61,947 bases of DNA from an uncultured Fidelibacterota bacterium. GTDB taxonomy: Bacteria; Fidelibacterota; Marinisomatia; Marinisomatales; UBA1611. The notes beneath the pieces are model-generated. The model was not told the origin of the DNA. It did no database searches and saw nothing but the letters and a program-made list of their open reading frames with translations. Position 1 is the first letter of the stretch. Each line of letters opens with the position of its first letter. Below, one piece after another: positions 17,065 through 26,400 of this stretch. The stretch spans positions 1 through 61,947 of the forward strand of contig CACKSF010000003.1 in the NCBI GenBank assembly GCA_902602795.1, in the 5' to 3' direction. Position numbers and translations under genes: made by a program.

Positions 17065-17339
17065 ATGAAGAGAGTACAAGAAAAATTAGATGATTTTTTT
17101 CCATCAGGAGTAAAGCCTGTGTTTATGGATCCTTGGTGGATATGCTAGGCACACAATCAGAAGAGGATGCTGCATTCAGAGCTACATTCATTGTGGACTC
17201 CCATAATGTTTTCCAGCACGCTAGTCTTTATAACCTTAATGTAGGTAGAAATCCTAAGGATACCTTGAGAACTTTAGATACTCTACAAACCGATGAACTC
17301 TGCGCATGTAATAGACCTGTTCGTGGGGAGACATTCTAG
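17065..17339 (+). pseudogene. ahpC: remnant of alkyl hydroperoxide reductase ahpC (C-terminal part only)
   Basis: The reading frame around 17100-17339 encodes the last ~75 residues of a peroxiredoxin: AAFRATFIVDSHNVFQHASL, NVGRNPKDTLRTLDTLQTDE, then LCACN, which closely matches the C-terminus of the AhpC type that pairs with AhpD (LQSDELCACNW in actinobacterial proteins). The N-terminal part with the peroxidatic cysteine (FxxVCP) is absent. Upstream of 17100 the frame is closed by a stop at 17091. An ATG at 17065 opens another frame for a short distance only, so a deletion plus a frameshift near the T run at 17094-17100 is likely. The ahpD gene follows 2 bp after the stop. Catalytically it cannot act as a peroxidase; a small expressed protein is not excluded. 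Confidence 0.7.
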
Positions 17340-17341
17340 GT

Positions 17342-17863
17342 TTGACTCTAAATGATTTAAAAAATAATATTCCAGACTTTGCTAAAGATGTAAAACTTAA
17401 TTTTTCATCTTTAATTATAAATTCTGAATATGATGAAGAGCTTGTGTACGGTTGTGCTTATGCAAGCTCTTTGGCAATAGGGGATAATAATATAACAAGC
17501 GTATTTGAGGAAGAATGTAGAAATAGATTTGGACGAGGATTTATTAAATCTGTAAAAGCAACTGTTGTCCTTATGGCATTAAATAATGTTTGGTATAAAT
17601 TCAGAGATTCGATGACCACTACAGAAATGAAAATGGCTCCTCAAAAAATGAGTGTAAATATTATGGCTAATCATGCTGGTTTAGATAAGATTTTTTTTGA
17701 ATCTCTATCGCTTTGTGTGAGCGCAATTAATGGTTGTTCTTTCTGTGTTAAAGTACATTCTGATCTGTTACTCGAAAACGAAAAAACAAAGGAATATGTA
17801 TTTAACATTGGCAGAATTGCTTCAGTTATTTCTTCATTATCAAAAGCTTTTTCTTTAAAGTAA
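17342..17863 (+). CDS. ahpD: alkyl hydroperoxidase AhpD (carboxymuconolactone-decarboxylase-like fold)
   Basis: A 173-residue AhpD. The catalytic proton relay is intact: Glu120, then SAINGCSFCVKVHS with Cys132-x-x-Cys135 and His139, nearly the same numbering as the Mycobacterium tuberculosis enzyme (E118, C130, C133, H137). The N-terminal half is the usual helical bundle (YASSLAIGDNN, MALNNVWYKFRDS). AhpD has weak peroxidase activity and normally reduces AhpC. Here the AhpC gene immediately upstream is a fragment, so AhpD must use another AhpC or work alone. The start is TTG, 2 bp after the ahpC remnant stop. It is probably driven from the Fur-like promoter at 16684. Confidence 0.88.
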   Translation: MTLNDLKNNIPDFAKDVKLNFSSLIINSEYDEELVYGCAYASSLAIGDNNITSVFEEECRNRFGRGFIKSVKATVVLMALNNVWYKFRDSMTTTEMKMAPQKMSVNIMANHAGLDKIFFESLSLCVSAINGCSFCVKVHSDLLLENEKTKEYVFNIGRIASVISSLSKAFSLK

Positions 17864-17887
17864 GGATTATACATAGGTGGTTTTATT

Positions 17888-18316
17888 ATGAAAAATAAAT
17901 TTTTTTTGATATTCTCTTTGCTACTTGCATACTGTGGAACGAATTCAAAGATCAATGAAAGGATTTTGCTTCAGCAGAAACTAGAAGCCTTTGAGTTCTT
18001 AAGACAATATCATCATCAATTGCATATAATGATTGGCGAAGACGAAGGTGATGTAAATAAAGCGTATATAGAGTTTAAAGATGCAATTATTAAATTTGAT
18101 AACATTGAATTATTACCCATAAAAAAAGCCATAAGTAGAATTAATCCTAACAATATAAATCAGAATGAGGAGAGTGTTAAAAGATTAGATTATCTAGTTG
18201 ATTACTATCAATCAGGATTATCTATGCAAATTGAGGCTATTTTTCGAGGATATGGGTATTTAGAAATCATAGACTTTCAAAATGCCACTGACTTCTATGA
18301 TAAAATAAAAAAGTAG
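17888..18316 (+). CDS. predicted lipoprotein of unknown function
   Basis: The protein has 142 residues and a lipoprotein signal MKNKFFLIFSLLLAYC (Cys16). The mature part is helical and charged (ILLQQKLEAFEFLRQYHHQLHIMIGEDEGDVN), with several His and acidic residues, then a loop INPNNINQNEE and a final helix. It lies 24 bp after ahpD, so it may be cotranscribed, and ends at a hairpin shared with the convergent ferritin gene. I do not recognise the family; the helical mature region could be a small periplasmic binding or scaffold protein. Confidence 0.65.
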   Translation: MKNKFFLIFSLLLAYCGTNSKINERILLQQKLEAFEFLRQYHHQLHIMIGEDEGDVNKAYIEFKDAIIKFDNIELLPIKKAISRINPNNINQNEESVKRLDYLVDYYQSGLSMQIEAIFRGYGYLEIIDFQNATDFYDKIKK

Positions 18317-18333
18317 GCTTTTATTTTTTTTTT
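18302..18333. terminator. bidirectional AT-rich terminator hairpin
   Basis: Arms AAAATAAAA (18302-18310) and TTTTATTTT (18319-18327) form a perfect 9-bp stem with an 8-nt loop, followed by a T run on the plus strand and by T-rich sequence on the minus strand. It overlaps the end of the lipoprotein gene and faces the end of the ferritin gene. Confidence 0.5.
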
Positions 18334-18757
18334 AAAAATTATCTCTAAGCATTTTTTTCAATTCTGCTTCGTGCATTTCTTCTTCTGCAATTTGTGTACG
18401 AGCAAATTCTTCTAGCATGATTGAACTATCTTTAACTGAATGAAGAAGCTCATAATAAGCTTTAATTGCTGTTCTCTCATGATCTAAGCATTCATTAAGA
18501 ATATCTTCAGTAGAATGTTTATGAGTTTCGAGAAGATCACTTATTTTTAAAGTGGGATGCTCGCCAAGACTTGTAATATGTTCTCCAACTGCTTCCGCAT
18601 GCGTAAGGGATTCTTGTGCTTGCGTTCGGAGCCATTGTACTATTGATAAACGATAGGGGCCCTGAACCATAAACGCATAGTGAGTATATTTTACGACTCC
18701 AGCTAGTTCTAGTTCTAAAATTTTATTGAGATAAGAAACCACTTTTTCATCTTTCAT
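18332..18757 (-). CDS. bacterioferritin-like ferritin-fold protein
   Basis: The protein has 141 residues, a four-helix bundle. Metal-binding residues recur in each helix: E16/E18 in ILELELAG, E49 and H53 in QAQESLTHAEAVGEHI, E94 in DHERTAIKAYYEL, and E126 with H129 in IAEEEMHEAEL. The segment QAQESLTHAEAVGEH with LGEHPTL is characteristic of the bacterioferritin-like COG2193 group. It probably oxidises and stores Fe(II), limiting Fenton chemistry, which suits neighbours for heme and peroxide handling. It is transcribed divergently from the TetR gene, with 154 bp between. Whether it binds heme as a true bacterioferritin cannot be seen. Confidence 0.82.
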   Translation of the reverse strand: MKDEKVVSYLNKILELELAGVVKYTHYAFMVQGPYRLSIVQWLRTQAQESLTHAEAVGEHITSLGEHPTLKISDLLETHKHSTEDILNECLDHERTAIKAYYELLHSVKDSSIMLEEFARTQIAEEEMHEAELKKMLRDNF

Positions 18758-18880
18758 TTTTATATACCTTTAATCTAATGACGCATATAAATTAAATGAT
18801 TTTTCTACTTAAATATAAGTTTAAATCAATAAAAGATAATTTAAAACACATTTGCTAAATATCATCGTATAGTCTAATTT

Positions 18881-18896
18881 TCGAATGTACATTCGA
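18881..18896. promoter_or_regulatory. perfect 16-bp palindrome, probable TetR operator
   Basis: TCGAATGTACATTCGA is identical on both strands and lies 15 bp before the TetR ATG at 18912, in the intergenic region shared with the ferritin gene. TetR repressors usually bind such palindromes at their own promoter, so autoregulation of the TetR gene and the TonB receptor operon is likely. Confidence 0.6.
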
Positions 18897-18911
18897 TAAA
18901 ATATTTTTAAC

Positions 18912-19511
18912 ATGCCGCAATCACAACGTCAAATAGAAGAAAGACAACTTAGAAAGGAACGTATTTTGTCTGGAGCTCTTCAAGTTTTTAAGAAACATGG
19001 CATTGATGGTGCTACTATGGATGAGATTGCAAATGAATCGGGATTTGGTAAGGCAACTCTTTATTATTATTTTAAATCAAAAGAAGATGTTTTAACTGCA
19101 ATTTTATTAGATGGATGGTTAAAAATTTGGGAATCCTTAGAACCTGTTATAGCACAACAGCATTCGCCAAGAAAAACATTTGTAAATGTTTTGATAAAAA
19201 TTGCTGAAAATGCACAAAAACGGCCAGGATTGTTTGAGTTCTTATTTAATGTTCCTAAGGTAGTCAAAATAGAGAAACAGCCTTGGAAGGAATATCAAGA
19301 TCGTTTGTACAGTGTCATAAAAGGTCTAATTGAGGACGGTGTAAAATCTGGAGAATTTCCTAATATAAATCCAAACCATATGTTTAAGGCTTTGGGAGGA
19401 CTTTTTATGGGGCTTGTCTTTATGGGTGATAGGGAGGAACCTGTAACAGACAAGGATGTTGAAAAACTTTTAAATCAACTTATAACTGACCCTACTCTTC
19501 CAACCAATTAG
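18912..19511 (+). CDS. TetR/AcrR-family transcriptional regulator
   Basis: The protein has 199 residues. The N-terminal helix-turn-helix spans about 17-63 (RILSGALQVFKKHGIDGATM, DEIANESGFGKATLYYYFKS, KEDVLTAIL), the standard TetR DNA-binding domain. The C-terminal ligand domain is less conserved and ends with GALFMGLVFMGDREEPV-like helices. It lies 27 bp upstream of a TonB receptor gene, in the same direction, and divergent from a ferritin gene. A perfect 16-bp palindrome sits just before its start. Control of the downstream heme receptor operon is inferred from position; the ligand is unknown. Confidence 0.9.
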   Translation: MPQSQRQIEERQLRKERILSGALQVFKKHGIDGATMDEIANESGFGKATLYYYFKSKEDVLTAILLDGWLKIWESLEPVIAQQHSPRKTFVNVLIKIAENAQKRPGLFEFLFNVPKVVKIEKQPWKEYQDRLYSVIKGLIEDGVKSGEFPNINPNHMFKALGGLFMGLVFMGDREEPVTDKDVEKLLNQLITDPTLPTN

Positions 19512-19538
19512 TTAAAAATCCTCAATCAAATATTTATT

Positions 19539-21656
19539 ATGTCTGCTAAACGCTACACGTGCATTATCTTAATATTTTTGCCTATGTTTGCTTTTTCGAA
19601 TGATTACAGTATTAGAGGATATATTAAAAATAGACATACTAAGAACCCTATTAAGGATGTCAACGTATATTTAAAAAATTTAAAAAAAGGTACTTTGTCT
19701 GATGAAAATGGATATTTTATTTTGAGATTAGACAATAGGATAGATCAAGTCTATATTGAATTTTCGCACGTAGCTTTTGAAACAATTCGGTGGCACGGAA
19801 ACTCAAGTAGATCTATCCATGTAGAAATGAAAGAGACTTTCCTTAAGCTAGATGAAATTGTCATTACTGGCACGAGAACAGAATCTACTTCTGAGGATAC
19901 TCCAGTTTTTACTGAAGTCATTAATAATTCAGATATCAATTCATCAAACGCATTTACATTAGCAGAACTTATGGAAGAGAGAGCAGGAGTTTGCAAAATG
20001 TACAATTTTGATGGAAGCTTTGATTACAACCTACTAGGATTAGATTCAAAATATATTTTGATATTAAAAGATGGTCAACCGGTTACAGGAAAGTTTAATG
20101 ATAAAATAGATTTAGACCAGCTTGCTTTAGCAAATGTAGAGAAAATTGAGATTTTAAAAGGTGCAGGATCAGCTTTATATGGCACAGAAGCGATGGGAGG
20201 GGTGATCAATATAATTTCAAAAAAGAGAAAATCTGCTTATAATGGAGAACTCAGAATGAAAAATACAAGTTTTGACGGAGTCTCCAAAAATTGGATAGAA
20301 AACCCTAATTCGCAAGATATATCATACAATATTTCATTTCCTATTAAATCTTTTAGATTAGATTTTACCTCTGTCTATCAAATGCTTGGTGAAGGAGAAA
20401 ATTTTACGATTACAGGAAAAGATGAAGCTAGTAAAATAAATCTTGATTTTGGATTATCGTGGTTTTCTCAAAACCAAAAACATTTTGTAGAAGCTGGATA
20501 CAATTATTTCACAAGCGATGACACCTCCAATACTTTTACATCGACTGGATTTTTAGTTAAATCAAATTCTACAGATATTTTTAGAAATGAATTCATGGCA
20601 AAGTATGATTATAACCCTAACCAAAATATGATCATTACTCAAAAATTAAATATTAATAATTACGAAAGGACTTTTAAGCAATCCGGATTAGATGATAGCT
20701 TTTTACGATATGCAAATACAAAAGAAAAATTATCTGACTACGAAATGAACGTAAATTTTAAAATAGGGAAAATGAACACTATTGGGGGTTTTGAGCTATC
20801 TGATCCTTCTTTTAATAACGATAGAGTTAATGGCAGGACTTATAGTAGAAGGACAAGAAGTATCTTTATTCAAAATGATTTTAAGCATTCGGATAATCAT
20901 AAAATAATTACAGGATTTAGATATGATCAATACGGGAGTACTAATGTCTATAGTCCAAGATTTGCTTATTTATTTGAATACTCTGAAAATATGCGGTTTA
21001 GATTTTCAAGTGGAACGGGTTTTCGGATTCCCTCATTTCTTGAATTATATATAGACTTTTACAATGTTGACAACGGGTATATTGTAAAAGGGAATAGATT
21101 TCTTGAACCAGAAAAATCTTTAGGATCTACAGTAAATCTTGAATATTTAAATGAAAAAATTCGAATGAATGTGTTAGCATACGAAAATATATTTCAAAAT
21201 AAAATATTTAGCACATATAAAGATACCAATAGTGCTATAACATTTTATGAATATAAAAATATAGCTAAGGCAAGATTCCAGGGACTGGAACTATTTTTAG
21301 ATTATTTAGTTAACAGATCTTCGACCTTTAAGCTAAATGTAAACTTAAGAAGTGCAATTGATGGCGAAGGGGATCCTATCGAAAATGTAATACCCTATTC
21401 TGCTGGCACCCGTTTTTCGCGAAATTTTCCAATGTATTCTTTAAAAATTTATTTTCAATCAACATTCAATTATTCTAACCACAACGAAAATAAATTTAGT
21501 ATTTATAACTTTCAAATAAGAAAAAACTTTCTAGAAAGTTTAAGTATTTCAACTGGTGTAGAAAATATTGGCAATTATACAAACATTCGAAATGGTCCGT
21601 TTATTGGCCGTTCGTTTTATCTTGAATTCATCAAAAAAATAGGAGCCTTACAATGA
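19539..21656 (+). CDS. TonB-dependent outer-membrane receptor, probably for heme (HmuR-like)
   Basis: The protein has 705 residues. A signal peptide (about 1-20) is followed by a carboxypeptidase-regulatory-like beta domain (21-100: YSIRGYIKNRHTKNPIKDVN, then SDENGYFIL) common in FCB-group receptors. The plug runs from about 105 to 230 (EIVITGTRTES, LAELMEERAGV, ANVEKIEILKGAGSALYGTEAMGGVINIISKK), then a 22-strand-type barrel. The next gene, overlapping by 4 bp, encodes an HmuY-like heme lipoprotein, so this receptor is most likely the heme transporter. The conserved HmuR histidines cannot be placed with confidence. The C-terminus continues a few residues beyond the last aromatic, which is slightly atypical. 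Confidence 0.85.
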   Translation: MSAKRYTCIILIFLPMFAFSNDYSIRGYIKNRHTKNPIKDVNVYLKNLKKGTLSDENGYFILRLDNRIDQVYIEFSHVAFETIRWHGNSSRSIHVEMKETFLKLDEIVITGTRTESTSEDTPVFTEVINNSDINSSNAFTLAELMEERAGVCKMYNFDGSFDYNLLGLDSKYILILKDGQPVTGKFNDKIDLDQLALANVEKIEILKGAGSALYGTEAMGGVINIISKKRKSAYNGELRMKNTSFDGVSKNWIENPNSQDISYNISFPIKSFRLDFTSVYQMLGEGENFTITGKDEASKINLDFGLSWFSQNQKHFVEAGYNYFTSDDTSNTFTSTGFLVKSNSTDIFRNEFMAKYDYNPNQNMIITQKLNINNYERTFKQSGLDDSFLRYANTKEKLSDYEMNVNFKIGKMNTIGGFELSDPSFNNDRVNGRTYSRRTRSIFIQNDFKHSDNHKIITGFRYDQYGSTNVYSPRFAYLFEYSENMRFRFSSGTGFRIPSFLELYIDFYNVDNGYIVKGNRFLEPEKSLGSTVNLEYLNEKIRMNVLAYENIFQNKIFSTYKDTNSAITFYEYKNIAKARFQGLELFLDYLVNRSSTFKLNVNLRSAIDGEGDPIENVIPYSAGTRFSRNFPMYSLKIYFQSTFNYSNHNENKFSIYNFQIRKNFLESLSISTGVENIGNYTNIRNGPFIGRSFYLEFIKKIGALQ

Positions 21657-22177
21657 AATATATTTATTTTAAACAACTAAGCATATTTATCATTCTTCTG
21701 TTTATATTAGCATGTGGAGATGATAATGATACCTTAAGCTCAGCTGAAGAAAATCAGGTTCTTAGTGTTACGACAACTAATGTCAATGTTTCTGATATTT
21801 TCTATAATTTCAGTTCTCAGTCACAAGTCAATATGGAGGATGCTTGGGATATCGGGATTGTTAGAGATACTGTAAATTATAATATGCCTTCTTTTGTCCC
21901 AGGAGATGTTCAGGTAGCAGTTTATGAAAATGAAGACTTTAATACCCTTACTACAATGCCTGCATCATACTTAAATGACGTTCAGGAGGATCATAGTGTT
22001 TTTGGCTACGGAGGATCCTATGAAGTCCTGAGTTATGATATCACCGTTCACAAAGTTAGTGTGATAAATCCGAATTATATTTATTTGATAAAATCAGACA
22101 ACGATGTTTTTAAATTGCAATTTGTTGAGTATCTAAGCGGTATAACTGTGTTTCAGTTTGCGGAAATAAACTTATAA
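21653..22177 (+). CDS. hmuY: HmuY-like heme-binding lipoprotein
   Basis: The protein has 174 residues, with a lipoprotein signal ending LLFILAC (Cys21). The mature part has the HmuY family pattern: a strand with YNFSSQSQVNMED, the AWDIGIVRDTVNYN stretch (WDIaf...N), a central acidic loop, and a C-terminal NYIYLIKSDNDVFKLQFVEYLSG that matches the typical Y.I.t.dg.y.KlqF motif. HmuY proteins capture heme at the cell surface and pass it to a TonB receptor. The ATG overlaps the receptor stop, so the two are cotranslated. It ends only 2 bp before the convergent amidohydrolase stop, with no terminator visible. Confidence 0.75.
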   Translation: MKYIYFKQLSIFIILLFILACGDDNDTLSSAEENQVLSVTTTNVNVSDIFYNFSSQSQVNMEDAWDIGIVRDTVNYNMPSFVPGDVQVAVYENEDFNTLTTMPASYLNDVQEDHSVFGYGGSYEVLSYDITVHKVSVINPNYIYLIKSDNDVFKLQFVEYLSGITVFQFAEINL

Positions 22178-22179
22178 AA

Positions 22180-23499
22180 CTATTCCGATAATTTTCCTAG
22201 TCGTCTATATTTTTCTTTGTATTTCTCCCAGAGATCTTTTTGACGATCAGACAAATCGATTTCTTTTCCTTGGATAAATGCTTTAGTTGGATGGTTAGAT
22301 TGGGTTAAGGGCTCGTTGTCGGAAATAAAAAAAGTAGCATCTTTACCAAGATCTAAAGATCCAATCCGTTCATCAACACCAAGTATTTCAGCAGCAGATA
22401 GAGTAATAGCTCTAAGTGCTTGATCTTTTGTCAAACCCCAGGAAGCTGCCCTCATTGCCTCATCGGGTAATGTTCTTACATGCCCATCCATTGGGTAGCC
22501 AGGATCTAAAGATATACAAAAATGCACTCCTGACTTTTGTAGAATTGCAGGAACTTTATATGGGGTATGAATTGGCTCAAATCTACGTCTTGGTGTATTT
22601 TGTACGCCTAAAAGGATAACCGGAATATTTTTCTCTACAAGAATTTCAGGTATTCTCCATGCGTCTCCTCCACCGACGATTACAATATTAAGATCATGTT
22701 TTGTAGACCATTTTACAGCAGCCTCAATTTGTCTAACATTATTTGCTTTAATATGGATAGGTTCTTTGAAAACTATAAATGGAATCATGGATTCTAGTCT
22801 TAGATCAGATTTTTGCTTGTGTTCTGCTTTTCTTTCCTTGGCATTTTTTCGGTGGTGGTATGCTCGAACATCCCTTACTAAAAATTCCATCTCTCTAATT
22901 GCTTTATTGTATCCTTCTCTTTGTTCCTTTTCTTTTTTCTTTGCATCTTTTCTAAAGTCAAATCGCATAGAAGGCCAATTTAAATTTAAAGCACTAGGAT
23001 GTTTAAGCGTTGCATCTTCCCATGTCCATCCGTCCATATACATCACCGAGGATTGACCAGCGACTCTTCCTGAAGTAGGTGCTGAATTGACAGTTAATAC
23101 TCCATTGGATCTTGTAACTGGTATTAAGTCCGAATCTGGGTTATATGCTACATTTGCCCTTACATTTGGATTGATTTCGCCTATTTCGGAGTGGTCATTT
23201 GTTTGTTTTACCGCTGAAATTTCTGTGAGCCCAATTCTTGTATAACCGGCAATAAAACCAGGGATTACATGTTTCCCATAAATATCAAGCACATCTGTTT
23301 CTGGTGAAGGCTGAATCTGTTCGTCTATTGTTATGATTTTACCTTCAGCAAAGAGTAAGTCATGCTCTTCAAGAACATCTCCAGTCACAGTATGGAGCGT
23401 TCCTCCTCTAAGTAATATTGGCCTTTTTTGTTCTGTTCCTGGGATTTGATTGTTCCCAAACATTATTGAAAAAATTAGAGCTACAATTAGTTTTTTCAT
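22180..23499 (-). CDS. secreted amidohydrolase-family protein lacking the HxH metal motif
   Basis: The protein has 439 residues and an N-terminal signal peptide (MKKLIVALIFSIMFG). It has the amidohydrolase frame: N-terminal small beta domain (RPILLRGGTLHTVTGDVLEEHDLLFAEGKI), DIYGKHVIPGFIAG, and C-terminal GSLDLGKDATFFI. Where catalytic members have GxIDxHxH, this protein reads GFIAGYTRIGLTEI, so the first two metal ligands are missing. PIHIKANNVRQIEAAV, IVIVGGGDAW and SLDPGYPMDGH are present. It is cotranslated with the 1011-residue amidohydrolase upstream (4-bp overlap). It may be a non-catalytic partner of it, or a hydrolase with another metal site. Similar gene pairs are known in Bacteroidota and relatives; the substrate is unknown. 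Confidence 0.75.
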   Translation of the reverse strand: MKKLIVALIFSIMFGNNQIPGTEQKRPILLRGGTLHTVTGDVLEEHDLLFAEGKIITIDEQIQPSPETDVLDIYGKHVIPGFIAGYTRIGLTEISAVKQTNDHSEIGEINPNVRANVAYNPDSDLIPVTRSNGVLTVNSAPTSGRVAGQSSVMYMDGWTWEDATLKHPSALNLNWPSMRFDFRKDAKKKEKEQREGYNKAIREMEFLVRDVRAYHHRKNAKERKAEHKQKSDLRLESMIPFIVFKEPIHIKANNVRQIEAAVKWSTKHDLNIVIVGGGDAWRIPEILVEKNIPVILLGVQNTPRRRFEPIHTPYKVPAILQKSGVHFCISLDPGYPMDGHVRTLPDEAMRAASWGLTKDQALRAITLSAAEILGVDERIGSLDLGKDATFFISDNEPLTQSNHPTKAFIQGKEIDLSDRQKDLWEKYKEKYRRLGKLSE

Positions 23500-26400
23500 T
23501 GTACAAACTCCGCACCAAAGAGATCACTATCAATTATATCACAATTGTGCCCATGGTTCGGAGTCTCACTATTTGGTTTTATATCTTTTCCAGTATTAGG
23601 TGTCGTTGAATTCAATATTTTTTTAATTAAACTTTCACGAAGACCTTTGTCTCGATCTTCCATTTGGGCATTTTCATCTACTGACCAGTATCTTGTTCCA
23701 TCTATCCATGTTTCTTGGACCTTTGAGTAAATGGATAAAGGAGGGCCATCCCAGATAACAAAATCAGCATCCTTTTCTTCTTCTAAAGACCCTACCCATT
23801 TGTCGATTTTTAATTGCTTTGCAGGATTGATAGTTACAAAATGGAGAGCCTCTATTTCATCGAGCCCACCATATTTTATTGCTTTTGCGGCTTCCGTATT
23901 CATCCTGCGTGCTAACTCAGCATCGTCGCTATTGAAAGATACTAAAACGTTATTCTTTGCCATCATGGTTCCATTGTATGGTATAGCATCAATTACTTCA
24001 TACTTATATTGCCACCAGTCTGAAAAAGTAGAAGCGCCAGCACCATGTTCTGCCAGTCTCTCTGCTACTTTATAACCCTCTAAAACATGTTGGAAGGTTG
24101 CTATTGTAAATCCAAAATCTTCAGCAATTCGAGTAAGCATCCAAATTTCATCTTGTCGATAGGAGTGACAGTGTAGAAGCCTTTTCCCTTCTAAAATTTC
24201 GGCTAAAGCTTCTAACTCAAGATCAATTCTAGGTGGTATATTTTTCTTTTTTGCTTTTGAATTTCTTTCATACGTTTTTTGAACGTGACGATAGTCTTGT
24301 GCTGCACGGAATGCATCCCTAATTACTTGCTCCACTCCCATTCTAGTTTGAGGATACCTTCCTGTGCCTTGCCAGTTAGCCTGCTTTACGTTTTCGCCAA
24401 GGGCAAACTTGATACCTTGAGGAGCATTCTTAAATAGAAGTTCATCAGGAGCAGATCCCCAACGAAGCTTAATGACTGCATTTTGACCGCCAATAGGATT
24501 TGCTGAACCATGCAGAATATTTGCGGTGGTCAATCCTCCCCCTAATTGCCTATAAATATTGATATCATCGGAGTAAAGGACATCTTGAATTCTTACTTCC
24601 GCTGTTACGGACTGTGCTCCTTCATTTATGGATGATGCAGCAGAATGGCTATGACAATCAATTAGACCAGGAGTTACGTGTTTACCCATTCCATCAATAG
24701 TAAGAGCACTTCCAAGCGGAACACTAATGTCAGGTGCGATCTTGTCAATTTTACCATTTACAAATAGTATATCCCAGTCCTGTAGAATTCCTTTTGGGCC
24801 ACAAGTCCATATAGTAGCATTGTCAATTAAAATAGCGTTTGGAGTCAGTAAATCTTTACCTATACCATAAGATCCTTCTGGATAAAAAAGCTTTGTATTA
24901 CTCTTCAATTCTTTTGTTCTTTTTTTATCTTTACCTTTTGTTTCCCGTTTTGCTTTAAATGATTGTTGGGCACTTCCATCGAAAAATTTCCCTATTATTT
25001 TATCTTTGCTAATCTGTCCTTTGAATGCAAGCATCCCTTCTAGACTCAAAAAGGATCCATCAGCCTTGAATTCAATAGTGCTATCGTAGATCTCTATTTC
25101 ACTTACACTAGCATTTAAATCTTTACCTTGAATTACTCCTATTAACTTTTGTTTTTTATGAGTTGAAATGTTCCCCTTTTTACTTTCTTTTTTATTATCT
25201 GAAGTTTTAAATGATAATTCATATGATTTTCCAGATATCTCCAGTTTCCAATTACCCTTGAGTACGGTTTTATATCTATTGGCGACATAATATTCTTTTC
25301 CATTCATCCAAAGAGATGTTACCCTACTTTTGTTATCAAAGTAGTCACCATCTGTAACTACTAAATTGGCAAGGTATCCAGGCTGAATCTTGCCCATTAT
25401 TTTTTCGATTCCCATTGCCTCTGCAGGATAGGTTGTAAGTGCAGATAGAGCTACACTTTTAGGCAAACCTCGATCAATAATTTTCTGAAGATTTTTCCGA
25501 AATTCTTTTTTGTTTTTTAAAGTTGCAGAAGTGAAACTAAATCGAATGCCTTTTTCGAAAACTTTGTTGATATTATCAGGAGCCATATCCCAATGTTTTA
25601 ATTGTTCGGTAGAGTACTGCAGAGCTATGTGGGGATCTTTAACTTTTGGTTTAGAGGGAAATTCTAAGGGGAATATGATAAAAGGATTTAGCTCCACGAT
25701 TTCATTAAGTCTTCTATACTCATATCCGCTTCCTAAAAGCCACGGAGCAAGATTGAATTCATCTATAATCCTTAAAGCGCGAAGCGCTCCATGTTCTTCC
25801 TTTGTCATAAAAAGCATGGGTTTTCTATTTAATTGAAAATCTGCTAATTGACTTAGGCTAGGATGGAAAGGAATAAGCTTATTTTGTTCTGGATATTTTT
25901 CAATAATTTGGGTGGATTTTTGATACCAATTTGCATCAAGTAGAGTTTGTCGAATTACCGCAATAACTCCCAGAAGAGAATTAGGATAACTTCTGTCAGA
26001 CCACCCTGTTGTTTTGAATTCTATAATTTGAGCGACATCTTTTTTATATGATGTAAAATCATCGTCTAGAATAACCAGATCTGATTTACCTTTGAAAATG
26101 CCTTCTTCAGGAACAATGTGCACAGCTGTCAATCCCAATGCTCTGAGAGCTTTTAGTTCCTTTTCTTTTATTTTAAGATCATCTTTGGCGCGATAGTCTG
26201 CCTTTATTTTTTTGTTCCAATGTTCATCTGGGCTTATTGTTTTTTCATCTTTTTTAACCTCAAACCATCCGTCTATAAACCCGGGATATATATGAGCACC
26301 TTCAAGGTCAATTTCATATGCATCAAGAGGAATTTTTATATATCTACCAACTTTATCAATTCGACCATCTCGAATTACAACCGTAGCATCTTTAAGTGAA

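Noticed and set aside
22177-22180. Long-range terminator or regulatory function for the 2-bp gaps between convergent genes (also at 39981-39984)
   Set aside because: The genes simply abut; no hairpin or conserved sequence lies at the junctions.
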